Shown here piece after piece: positions 8,901 to 15,180 of a DNA stretch of 19,773 nucleotides. Numbering within the stretch: the stretch's first letter is position 1; every line of letters starts with the position of its first letter. Under the pieces are notes generated by a model. The model saw only the letters and a program-made list of their open reading frames with translations. It did no database searches and was not told where the DNA came from. A program made the position numbers and the translations under genes. This DNA is from an uncultured Eubacteriales bacterium (GTDB taxonomy: Bacteria; Bacillota; Clostridia; Oscillospirales; CAG-382): NCBI GenBank assembly GCA_900548115.1, contig URJL01000041.1:1-19773 (forward strand), written 5' to 3'.

Positions 8901-9110
8901 GCGGCGTGCGGATATGCGGACGGAGCGACGCTTGTCCTTTCGATCGACGGCGCGTTCTATGTGGCGACGATTCGGGACGACAGCGCGTTGGCTCTCTCTT
9001 CAATCGGAGTGAACCTTGCGAAAGAAACAGCGGTAAGAGCGCTTTTGTGGGAAAATCTTCAAAAGGCAAAGCCGATCGCCGAACCGTATTCGACGACGGT
9101 GAATCCGTAA
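5964..9110 (+). CDS. Large secreted GLUG-repeat beta-helix protein, second of a tandem pair
   Basis: 1048 residues, with the same domain order as the upstream paralogue. There is a signal peptide ending near SASA, a beta-rich domain with LSAGSHTV, a Cys module at about 170-229 (CELCG, CIYCG), GLUG repeats (GGILG, GGIVG), and a second Cys module at about 572-632 (CEECG, CTVCG). A second GLUG run follows, then a C-terminal domain from about 959. Similarity runs the whole length, including linkers such as NHTLKS and KTVYPY-like strings, so this is a tandem gene duplication. Divergence is spread throughout and the frame is intact, which suggests that both copies are kept. No wall anchor is visible. 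Role inferred: surface or secreted binding protein; no catalytic motif is recognised. Confidence 0.85.
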   Translation: MKRLLSLLCAFCLVAALFPFTLSASAASSDVINGFHLDADSVTVTDIVPNGWKFSESSTFSKKLGLTNVIESPWDAYGRNSPYILTFTLNSEKDFYFTLDCAASAHNLNVFIEIDGVKKLELSRSGSVDQNDCEKGSLDEALSAGSHTVKVQFSRSGDNNNNKAFLYNVYACTVDHKTLEGKTVEATCTHGGYTEYACELCGYSLKSEETDPIDHEYVNGACIYCGDVEMQREEDGTYLIRYPAQLDNFSRIVNSTEPSAKAKLVNNIVYNTGVLDENGALREENKDSFSAFTPLGSGDNAFSGSFDGDGYTIYGLYIYSQADLDQNTAASQYRALVSKADGATVQNLTLSDAYICGTQYVAAFCAEAQNGTTIRNCRVYDSYLAGTYACAGICARAVGSSIYDSINASSVSASVEGAGGILGQPGDHHVTVENCLNSGSVYAKAGIAGGIVGRTEYNVTIQNCLSVGALSGSELVGNILGKYYYTKFSVLNCAFKRGERNALGGGSSPYEFTLSAGSYTEEELASGKVAYKLNADENDIHWYQTLGEDAYPLPDSSHKTVYPYGDDYTNTYCAHTNKKTVHMEASCSTEGYDAVVCEECGLVFEKTNIVPALGTHSYESGVCTVCGDGEVPAGEGTEESPYKIVNAGNLLWLSQYYNHTLKSGLVPDGKKTYAKMESDTRSIDMSTLGEHPFLPIGNAAERFSGVFDGNKNILYNLKITEGETAGLFGETYDAQIKSLTIIGAAVSGSECAGTAVGYATGLNKSNTVLSEVRAWGCSVNGSRYVGGLVGRLSTGRMENCGTHNTRVNAAFYGGGLVGFSDDAVIANSYSLGASLNGTEADGSAIGGLVGYNVGTVTDGYAYGATYSGASYSRGAVSGIGYSSKNCFYYAENTEKFWNDGTSKTVSAFQSGEVCYLLNGGVTDGTQVWYEEIGIDNAPQLYYTGDTDVKCAVYRNRNEYSNTPAAWVEINASTVTAHNLAACGYADGATLVLSIDGAFYVATIRDDSALALSSIGVNLAKETAVRALLWENLQKAKPIAEPYSTTVNP

Positions 9111-9142
9111 ATTAAACACGAAATTTGCGTTATAAAAATGCA

Positions 9143-9179
9143 CGGGGCATCCGTCCGAAAGGACGGATGCCCCGTTTTT
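9143..9179 (+). terminator. Strong intrinsic terminator, possibly bidirectional
   Basis: A 14-bp stem (9143-9156 with 9161-9174) is closed by a GAAA loop and followed by TTTTT. On the minus strand the stem is followed by TGCATTTTTAT, so it could also stop transcripts coming from noc. It starts 33 bp after the second GLUG gene. Confidence 0.9.
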
Positions 9180-9340
9180 CCTATTCAAACGCTTTTTAAA
9201 GGACTCTTATCCGACCGTTTTGTCAGCAGCACCGCAGCGTGAACAGTGGTGATGATTTTGATCAAACGGGTTCTCCGTATTACGGATTTGCGTGGATATC
9301 CGATAGCTTGCCGTTGCAAAAAAAAGTTGCCGATGCCGAC
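9180..9340. other. Intergenic stretch between convergent genes
   Basis: 160 bp between the shared terminator and the 3' end of noc. It holds a 13-bp palindrome (TCCGTA at 9274-9279 and TACGGA at 9281-9286) without a T-run. No gene or regulatory site is supported; a 26-codon minus-strand frame here is too short to claim. Confidence 0.5.
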
Positions 9341-10243
9341 TTATGCCCGCGCCTCCTTGACCACGATCGACAGCCGCACTTCGCCGTTTTGCTCTTCTCG
9401 CTTCATATCCGCTTTATACCCCGCATGATTCAAAAGCGTGAGCGAGCGCTCGAGGCTGTTGTAAAAAAGGGTCAGATCCTTCATGACAAAGGTGCGGATC
9501 GGAAAGCAGGGAACGGCCTTTTCTTCGGTCGCCGCGTTTTTTTCACGTTCCGCCGTCTTGTTCGCGCCGCTTTTTCCGCTCGACGCTTTTGTCTTGTCCA
9601 ATTCCTCGCAGACCAGCTTCTCGCATAGAACGCTGTCCACTTTCAGTTCGGTTGCCGACACGCTCAATTGCTCTTTTCCGATCAGATGAATCATGTCGGT
9701 TCGCTTTTCGGGCGGCAGACGCAAAACGGCGCGGGCATGGCGCTCGGTGAGCTTGTATTTTCGTATCCATTCGCGCTGAGTGGGATCAAAACGCAAAATG
9801 CGCAATTTGTTGGCGAGTGCCGACTGAGACATCGAAAGGCGCGCCGCAAGTGCCGCTTGTGTACAGCCGCCCGCGGACAGCAGTTTTTCGATTGCCTCCG
9901 CTTCTTCAAATAAGTCGAGATCACAGCGAAGCGTATTTTCGATCATGGCGATCTCCGCCGATTGCCGATCCCCTGTGCGGAGAACGAGACAGGGAATCTC
10001 CCGCAGTCCCGCAAGCTTTGCCGCCCGCAATCTGCGTTCCCCGGCGATCAGCTCGTATCGCCCGCCGCATTGCCGAACGCTGATCGGCTGGATCACGCCG
10101 TACTGTGAAATGCTGTCCGCCAGCGCCTTGATCGCACTCTCCTCGAAATGGCGCCGCGGCTGTGCGGGGTTTGGCAAAATGCGGTCGATCGAAAGCGTTT
10201 TCATTTGTTTATCGCCTGTTCCCGTGCCGAAGAGAAATGACAT
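9341..10243 (-). CDS. noc: Nucleoid occlusion protein Noc (ParB family)
   Basis: 300 residues. It contains a ParB N-terminal domain with the CTP-binding GERRLRAAKLAGL box (68-80), the ENTLRCDLDLFEEAEAI segment (102-118) and a DNA-binding helix-turn-helix around 128-150 (TQAALAARL then ANKLRIL). The C-terminus (about 248-297) is a probable dimerization domain. ANKLRIL and LTERHARAVLRL are Noc-like rather than Spo0J/ParB-like, and no parA is adjacent. The N-terminus MSFLFG is short and hydrophobic, as in Noc proteins that use an amphipathic N-terminal helix for membrane binding. This supports the start at 10243, preceded by AAAGGA, over the internal Met at residue 14. Noc blocks division-septum assembly over the chromosome. 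A linker of about 30 residues (K/A/E-rich) separates the DNA-binding and C-terminal parts. Confidence 0.8.
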   Translation of the reverse strand: MSFLFGTGTGDKQMKTLSIDRILPNPAQPRRHFEESAIKALADSISQYGVIQPISVRQCGGRYELIAGERRLRAAKLAGLREIPCLVLRTGDRQSAEIAMIENTLRCDLDLFEEAEAIEKLLSAGGCTQAALAARLSMSQSALANKLRILRFDPTQREWIRKYKLTERHARAVLRLPPEKRTDMIHLIGKEQLSVSATELKVDSVLCEKLVCEELDKTKASSGKSGANKTAEREKNAATEEKAVPCFPIRTFVMKDLTLFYNSLERSLTLLNHAGYKADMKREEQNGEVRLSIVVKEARA

Positions 10244-10472
10244 GATTTATCCGTCCTTTCGTTTTCGATATTTTTTTATTCTTTCGCTTTTTTCTTTTCG
10301 AGCCTTTTCGATTATCAGTATAACGCGTTTTTCGGTGAAAGTCCCGAAAAAACCGCCGTCGCAAAAAAGGCACTTTCTGCTTCTTTTGGCGAAGAACGTG
10401 AAAAAAGAAGTTTTCTTCGCGGGAAACGAAAAAACGGCACGAGTAAAAATTCGTTTTTTTCCGCGCTGCATG
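10244..10472 (-). promoter_or_regulatory. noc upstream region with candidate -10 and Noc-box-like site
   Basis: On the minus strand TATACT (10317-10322) is a good -10, but no clear -35 lies 17 bp upstream. An 8-bp inverted repeat (GCGAAGAA 10389-10396, TTCTTCGC 10413-10420) lies farther upstream. CTTCGCGGGAAA at 10415-10426 matches 10 of 12 inner bases of the B. subtilis Noc site (TTTCCCGGGAAA), which could mean autoregulation. All of this is tentative. Confidence 0.3.
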
Positions 10473-10506
10473 AAAAAAGCACCGCCCGTTTTCGATGGGC
10501 GGCGCT
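10473..10506 (-). terminator. Intrinsic terminator after the rpe-pfp operon
   Basis: Read on the minus strand, AGCGCCGCCC pairs with GGGCGGTGCT (10 bp with one G-U pair), followed by a T-run (the A-run at 10473-10478). It lies 14 bp downstream of the phosphofructokinase stop codon and separates that operon from noc. Confidence 0.85.
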
Positions 10507-10519
10507 TGTGCTTTTTAAA

Positions 10520-11752
10520 TCAAAAAGAAAAGTGGATCGGAAGACCGTCTTTGTATTCGACGGGAACCTCGCCCCGAATGAGGGGAGCCAGATAGTCGAT
10601 GCAGGCTTTTGTCACGCCGTTGCCCTCCGCGTTGATAAATTCGCGCGGCACTTTTTTGACGGCGTTCGCAACATCTCCGACCGGCACCGCTTCGATGCGG
10701 ACCGAATATTGACCTTCGTTTTCCTCACGGACAAAAGCCGCCATCACGCCGCTTTGTCCCTCCGCGCCGAAATGCGCGGCGGCTTTTCCGACGGCGAGCG
10801 ATTCCGAAAGGTCGGTCTGCGACGCAAGGTGCGCCGCACAGCGCTGCAAAATGTTGACTTCGACCGAGCGGACTTTACATCCGATCTTTTCCCGGACAAG
10901 ATTTTCAAGATATTTGCCCGTTCCCGAAAGATATTTGTGTCCGAAGCTGTCCACCGCCCCGCTCATAGCCGAAGAGCCGACGTATTCCCCGTTTTCGTCT
11001 CGCAGTCCTTCCGAGACCGCAACGACGATATACGGTACATCTCCCGTTTCGAAAAGCCGATTCAGATCGGTAAGAAAGCGCTCGCTTGAAAAGGCGCATT
11101 CGGGAAGATAAATAAGTGCGGGGCCGACGCCCGTAAGAGCGTTTGAAAGAGCTGCCGACGCGGCAAGCCAGCCGGCGTCGCGTCCCATAATCTCCACGAT
11201 GGTGACGGCGCGGGTGCGGTATACGGCGCAGTCACGCAGAATCTCCTGCATGGAGGCAGCGATATATTTTGCCGCCGAACCGAATCCCGGGGTATGATCG
11301 GTCAGAACGAGGTCATTGTCGATGGTCTTCGGAACGCCGACAAAGCAAACTTTTCTCTTTTCGGGATGGGCGGACGCATATTCCGACAGGCGGCGCACTG
11401 CGTCCATGCTGTCGTTTCCGCCGATATAAAAGAAGCAATCGATCTCATATTTCTCGAAGAGCGCATACATTTTTTCGATGGTCTCTTCGTCGCGGATCTT
11501 TTTGCGGCAAGAACCGAGCGCGGCGGAGGGAGTGTGGGCAAGAAGGGTGAGCGCGGCATCGTCGGGCGAAGAAAAATATGCTTTCAGATCGATAAGCTGT
11601 TCATTCAAAAAGCCCTCCACGCCGTTTTTCATGCCGTAAATTTCGGTAAAGCCCTCGGAAAGACAGCCGGAAATAACGCCCGCAAGCGTCGCGTTGATCG
11701 CGCTGGTCGGACCGCCCGACTGACCGACGACGGCTCTTTTTTGTTGTGTCAT
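10520..11752 (-). CDS. pfp: Diphosphate-fructose-6-phosphate 1-phosphotransferase (PPi-PFK)
   Basis: 410 residues from the chosen start. It interconverts fructose 6-phosphate and fructose 1,6-bisphosphate using pyrophosphate. Visible motifs are GQSGGPTSAINA at the N-terminus, GGNDSMD (111-117), PKTIDND (141-147), TPGFGSA (154-160) and EIMGRDAGW (187-195). The Lys of PKTIDND and the Asp after GGN point to pyrophosphate rather than ATP as donor (ATP enzymes have GGDGS and PGTIDND). Two starts are possible: ATG 11752, with AGAAAGGA six bases upstream and a family-typical N-terminus, or ATG 11779, which overlaps the rpe stop as TAATG and has AAGGAG upstream, adding nine residues (MRENKKGSY). I prefer 11752. 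Coupling to rpe suggests co-regulated glycolytic and pentose-phosphate flux; some PPi-PFKs also act on sedoheptulose 7-phosphate. Confidence 0.9.
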   Translation of the reverse strand: MTQQKRAVVGQSGGPTSAINATLAGVISGCLSEGFTEIYGMKNGVEGFLNEQLIDLKAYFSSPDDAALTLLAHTPSAALGSCRKKIRDEETIEKMYALFEKYEIDCFFYIGGNDSMDAVRRLSEYASAHPEKRKVCFVGVPKTIDNDLVLTDHTPGFGSAAKYIAASMQEILRDCAVYRTRAVTIVEIMGRDAGWLAASAALSNALTGVGPALIYLPECAFSSERFLTDLNRLFETGDVPYIVVAVSEGLRDENGEYVGSSAMSGAVDSFGHKYLSGTGKYLENLVREKIGCKVRSVEVNILQRCAAHLASQTDLSESLAVGKAAAHFGAEGQSGVMAAFVREENEGQYSVRIEAVPVGDVANAVKKVPREFINAEGNGVTKACIDYLAPLIRGEVPVEYKDGLPIHFSF

Positions 11753-11778
11753 GTAAGATCCTTTCTTGTTTTCGCGCA

Positions 11779-12429
11779 TTATGCAAGCTCCTTAAAGCGG
11801 CGAACCGCTTCCTTTACATCCTCGGCACGGAAGATCGCCGAACCCGCAACCAGTACGTTTGCTCCCGCTTCGACGGCAAGGTGCGCGTTTTCGGGGGTGA
11901 TGCCTCCGTCGACCTGAATATCGATCGGCGCTTTCATAAAGGCCGACATATCCTTTACCTGACGCACGGTCGAAAGCGTATCGGGAATCAGCTTTTGCCC
12001 GCCGAAGCCCGGCTCGACGGTCATGACGAGCACCATGTCGACGGACGGCAAAAGCGGCTCGAGCACAAAAGCGGGGGTCTGGGGCTTGATCGATATGCCG
12101 ACGCGAACGCCGTATTTGCGAATTTCCTCGATGACGGCTTTCTGATCGTTGCAGCTTTCGTAATGGAATGTAATGCTGTCCGCGCCCGCTTTTACAAAAT
12201 CCTTGATATAGCGGATCGGATCTTCGATCATCAGATGGACGTCAAAAAGCAATTTCGAATGGGGACGCAGTGCGGCAATGACCGGCATGCCAAAGGAAAT
12301 GTTCGGCACGAACATACCGTCCATAACGTCGAGATGCAGCATGTCGCATTCGGCGGATTCGACTTTTTGAATTTCGCTGCGCAGATCGGAAAAATCGGCG
12401 GCAAGCACGGAAGGGGATAATTTCAGCAT
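11779..12429 (-). CDS. rpe: Ribulose-phosphate 3-epimerase
   Basis: 216 residues, full family length. It interconverts ribulose 5-phosphate and xylulose 5-phosphate in the non-oxidative pentose phosphate pathway, using a metal-dependent TIM barrel. Visible motifs are SPSVLAAD, LHLDVMDG (31-38, with metal and catalytic residues H32 and D34), VPNISFG, DVHLMI (63-68), VMTVEPGFGGQ (135-145), QVDGGI with the second catalytic Asp (D174), and LVAGSAIF phosphate loop (193-200). The ribosome site is weak (purine-rich AGAGAG). Its stop overlaps the upstream alternative ATG of the downstream PPi-PFK gene, so the two are translationally linked or nearly so. Confidence 0.96.
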   Translation of the reverse strand: MLKLSPSVLAADFSDLRSEIQKVESAECDMLHLDVMDGMFVPNISFGMPVIAALRPHSKLLFDVHLMIEDPIRYIKDFVKAGADSITFHYESCNDQKAVIEEIRKYGVRVGISIKPQTPAFVLEPLLPSVDMVLVMTVEPGFGGQKLIPDTLSTVRQVKDMSAFMKAPIDIQVDGGITPENAHLAVEAGANVLVAGSAIFRAEDVKEAVRRFKELA

Positions 12430-12674
12430 GTTTTTTCTCTCTTTTCTCTGATTTCGGAAATAAACAGAATATTATGACCGCGCGGCAGGGCAAAAAACGA
12501 GTGACTTACCCGACGGCGGGAACATACTATAACAAAGGGAACAGCAAGGGGCGAAACGAACCGCACGGGACAAAAATTTCAAGGACGATGACCGAAACAG
12601 CGGCAACGCCGCCCCCTCCCGGTTGGTAAAGGAAAGGTCCGCAAAATCCGCACGGAATCCCGAAGCATTGTTTC
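12430..12674. other. Intergenic region upstream of rpe
   Basis: 245 bp between the DUF1643 gene and rpe. No convincing gene, tRNA or strong terminator is seen. On the minus strand two weak promoter-like stretches occur: TATAGT (12526-12531) without a good -35, and TTGCCC with TATTCT at 16-bp spacing nearer to rpe. A separate promoter for rpe-pfp is likely here but not pinned down. Confidence 0.35.
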
Positions 12675-13304
12675 TTATCGGCGGTACGCCGTCTGATTTG
12701 CAAGATACCCGTCGATATCAAAGACTTCGGCGCGCGATTCGGTCGGAAGATATAAAGGATGATGCGGGTGTCCCTTTTTGGAGATTCTGCCGCAGGAGTA
12801 CCAAGCGGCGCCGTATTCTTTACCGATCGCGGCAAAATCGCGGATCAAAAGCGGAAGATAATCGCGCTTTTCGATGATCGCGCCCCACGCCGCCCAAACC
12901 GACGGCGTTTTTTTGCAATGCGAAAGGATGTAGCGGAACGCTTTTAAATTTTCGGCGTGCAGGAGGGGATTCATGCTTTTTTCCATGTCGTCGGGGTCGG
13001 TTGCCCGCTGGGCATAGACATTGAACATGATAAAGCTGTCAAAGCCGTTGAACGCCGCGACGCGCGAAACCGATTTTAAGGTGTTGTCCAAATTGTCGGG
13101 CGCGGCGGTGGAGGGGTTAATCCCGATACAGATAAACGGATTTTCCCCGCGCGTTCCGAGTATGTAACGGTATTCGCCGTAAAAGGGCGGAACATAGAGC
13201 CATTTTTTTACGTTGTACTCGCTTTGTTCGCACAGCGCGTCGTGCAGAGCCTCCTCAAAGGGAAGCACCGACAAAGCGGCGGTGGGAGAAGAAGGAATGT
13301 GCAT
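12675..13304 (-). CDS. DUF1643 domain protein
   Basis: 209 residues. The core FICIGINPSTA, LDNTL, FNGFDSFIMFNVYAQRATDP and WAAWGAII is characteristic of DUF1643 (PF07799), a family of small cytoplasmic proteins of unknown biochemical function. The C-terminal part (KKGHPHHPLYL) is also family-like. There is no signal peptide or membrane segment. Its ATG is one base after the stop of the sialidase-like gene (TGAGATG), and AAGGA lies inside that gene, so the two are probably translationally coupled. Confidence 0.85.
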   Translation of the reverse strand: MHIPSSPTAALSVLPFEEALHDALCEQSEYNVKKWLYVPPFYGEYRYILGTRGENPFICIGINPSTAAPDNLDNTLKSVSRVAAFNGFDSFIMFNVYAQRATDPDDMEKSMNPLLHAENLKAFRYILSHCKKTPSVWAAWGAIIEKRDYLPLLIRDFAAIGKEYGAAWYSCGRISKKGHPHHPLYLPTESRAEVFDIDGYLANQTAYRR

Positions 13305-13305
13305 C

Positions 13306-14469
13306 TCAGTCTTTTTCCTTTTTGAATACGGTAAAGGTGTTGTCCTTGCCTTTGCTCAATATGCGCGAAACATACGAGCCTTCATGAAGGCGTCCTTCGG
13401 TGAGGTCGGCAAGCGAAATTTTGGAGATCAAAATTTCCTTCGCCGCCTCGGACAAGCCTTTTTCACGGTCGCCGCGACAGCGGTTGTCGCGCTCGCAGTC
13501 ATGGACGATATAGAAATATCCGTCACGCACCGTCGCGTCGGGATACGAAACATCGCGTCGGGAATCGAGCATAAGCTCGCCCTTCTTTTCGAAACGTCGG
13601 TCGAGCAAGATCGCCTTCATTCCGATCCGCTCACGGTCGTCGGCATTGCGGACGTACAGATAATCGCCGTTCTCCAGCCGCGAAAAATAAAGGCGCGACG
13701 AGGGAGCTTTTTCAAATTCCGTCTCGGGCGACCAGCTTTTTCCGCCGTCGGCTGAGACGCTTTTGGCATAATAGCCGAGATTGGTTCGCGCGAGAAGAAG
13801 AAGCTTCGAAGGCTCGGTCTCGCACAAAACCGTTTCGTCAAACACACGGTTCTGCGCCTTTTTGCAGGCAAGGCATTTTTTCATCGTCTTAAAGCCGTCG
13901 CGCGTTTCCATGTAGACATAATTTTCTTCGTCCGACCAGTTGTAAGCGGGAACGAGAATTCGACCGTCGCTCGTCTCGATCGGCTTTGCCCGCAAAAATC
14001 CGTCGCAAAGGCGCACGGGCGACGAAAAATCGGGACGGGCATCGTCGGGATTGGTACAAACGCTGACCCAAAGACCGAAATGCGGATTGATCGTAAAATA
14101 CGAGTGAAGCTCCTCGGCCGTGATATCATAGTACATCGGCGGCGTATCGGGACGATAGTCCTCCTGCGTGAAAAATACATACAGCGTGTTTTGCCGATCG
14201 ACAAAGAGCTGAATATCGATCGCACGGGCAAAATGTTCGCGGTCGGCTTCGATGACAAGAAGCGGATCCGACCACGTTTCGCCGCCGTCGTCGCTTTTGA
14301 CGAGAAGGTTGTAGTTTTCGACGTCGGGTTCGAAAATTCCGCCCGCATACCATCCGGCATAAAGCTGTCCGCCCGCCGTCGCCGCAACGGTCGGACAGCC
14401 CTGATAGGCACGGGTTTCCTCGGCGTATTTTTTTGCGTCGGGATTCTGGATCAGTGCGTTTTCAAACAT
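13306..14469 (-). CDS. Cytoplasmic BNR/sialidase-family protein
   Basis: 387 residues. Two Asp-boxes are visible, SDDGGETW (59-66) and SADGGKSW (239-246), both of the S-x-D-x-G-x-T/S-W form that marks six-bladed sialidase-type beta-propellers. Supporting features are an N-terminal Arg followed by GCPTVA (20-28), LARTNLGYYAKS before the second box, and a SYPDA-x-V-RDG-x-FYIVHD then AKEIL tail seen in intracellular exo-sialidase-like proteins of Clostridia and Bacteroidetes. No signal peptide is present, so it would act on imported sugars or glycosides in the cytoplasm. Whether the substrate is a sialic acid is not shown. GGAGG six bases before ATG supports the start. It lies 41 bp after pth. 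Confidence 0.75.
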   Translation of the reverse strand: MFENALIQNPDAKKYAEETRAYQGCPTVAATAGGQLYAGWYAGGIFEPDVENYNLLVKSDDGGETWSDPLLVIEADREHFARAIDIQLFVDRQNTLYVFFTQEDYRPDTPPMYYDITAEELHSYFTINPHFGLWVSVCTNPDDARPDFSSPVRLCDGFLRAKPIETSDGRILVPAYNWSDEENYVYMETRDGFKTMKKCLACKKAQNRVFDETVLCETEPSKLLLLARTNLGYYAKSVSADGGKSWSPETEFEKAPSSRLYFSRLENGDYLYVRNADDRERIGMKAILLDRRFEKKGELMLDSRRDVSYPDATVRDGYFYIVHDCERDNRCRGDREKGLSEAAKEILISKISLADLTEGRLHEGSYVSRILSKGKDNTFTVFKKEKD

Positions 14470-14510
14470 GTTGAGCCTCCGTCCGACCGAACAAATTAAA
14501 ATGAAAAAAA

Positions 14511-15134
14511 TTATTTACTGAAACGGTTCATCGCTTCGTCAATCTTTCCTTCGACGATGAGCTTTGCCGCGTCGTGTACGTTGTCAAACAGCGAGAACAG
14601 CGTTTTTTGCTCGGTCTCGCTGAAGGTGCTGAGCACCCAGTCGGCAAGATCCATCTCGGGGTGCGGCTTTTGACCCACGCCGATTTTGATGCGCGGAAAA
14701 GCGTCCGAGCCGAGATGATACAGAATCGATTTGATCCCGTTGTGTCCGCCGTCCGAGCCCTTGCGGCGAATGCGCATTTTTCCGACGTCGAGCGAAATGT
14801 CGTCGAACAGCACGAGAATGTTCTCGGGCGGAATTTTATAAAAATCCGCCGCGTCGCGCACGGCTTCGCCCGAATTGTTCATATAGGTCTGCGGCAAAAG
14901 AAACAGACAGCGCTTCCCGCCGAAGGTCGCGTCGCCGCAAAGAGAGCGGAATTTCGAGCGGGTGAGCGAGAAGCCCTCTTTCTGTGCAAGATACGAAAGA
15001 GACAAAAAGCCCGCGTTGTGCCGCGTGTATTTATACTTTTCGTCGGGATTGCCGAGACCGACCACAAGATACGAAATCGGCTCGGTGTTCTTCGGCGTCT
15101 CGATTTTTTTAAACAGGTCGAAAATATCTGCCAT
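14511..15134 (-). CDS. pth: Peptidyl-tRNA hydrolase
   Basis: 207 residues. It hydrolyses peptidyl-tRNA released from stalled ribosomes. Family motifs are VVGLGNP (24-30), TRHNAGF with the catalytic His (H39), TYMNNSG (83-89), LVLFDDISL (108-115) with the Asp that activates the His, GGHNGIKS (129-136) and GVGQKPH. The protein has an extra N-terminal stretch of about 20 residues (MADIFDLFKK onward) before the usual YLVVGLGNP start. The ribosome site GAGGAG four bases before ATG 15134 supports this longer form, which is close to the upper end of family length. Confidence 0.96.
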   Translation of the reverse strand: MADIFDLFKKIETPKNTEPISYLVVGLGNPDEKYKYTRHNAGFLSLSYLAQKEGFSLTRSKFRSLCGDATFGGKRCLFLLPQTYMNNSGEAVRDAADFYKIPPENILVLFDDISLDVGKMRIRRKGSDGGHNGIKSILYHLGSDAFPRIKIGVGQKPHPEMDLADWVLSTFSETEQKTLFSLFDNVHDAAKLIVEGKIDEAMNRFSK

Positions 15135-15180
15135 AATGCTCCTCGGAGAAAGATAAGATCGGAAAAAGTGCGGTTTTTTC

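Noticed and set aside
9185..9265. Minus-strand 26-codon frame with TTG start and GGAG upstream, between noc and the terminator
   Set aside because: Too short and lacking any recognisable feature; the ribosome-site match can easily arise by chance.
10247..10471. 74-codon basic minus-strand frame upstream of noc
   Set aside because: Lys/Arg/Phe-rich low-complexity product in an AT-rich control region, starting inside the pfp terminator area; no convincing ribosome site or motif.
12501..12530. CATACTAT on the plus strand resembling a sigma-E -10
   Set aside because: The -35 position does not match and no plus-strand gene follows.
12580..12640. GCGGC/GCCGC hairpin as terminator of the azlC to DUF1643 block
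   Set aside because: The stem is only 5 bp with no T-run on the minus strand.
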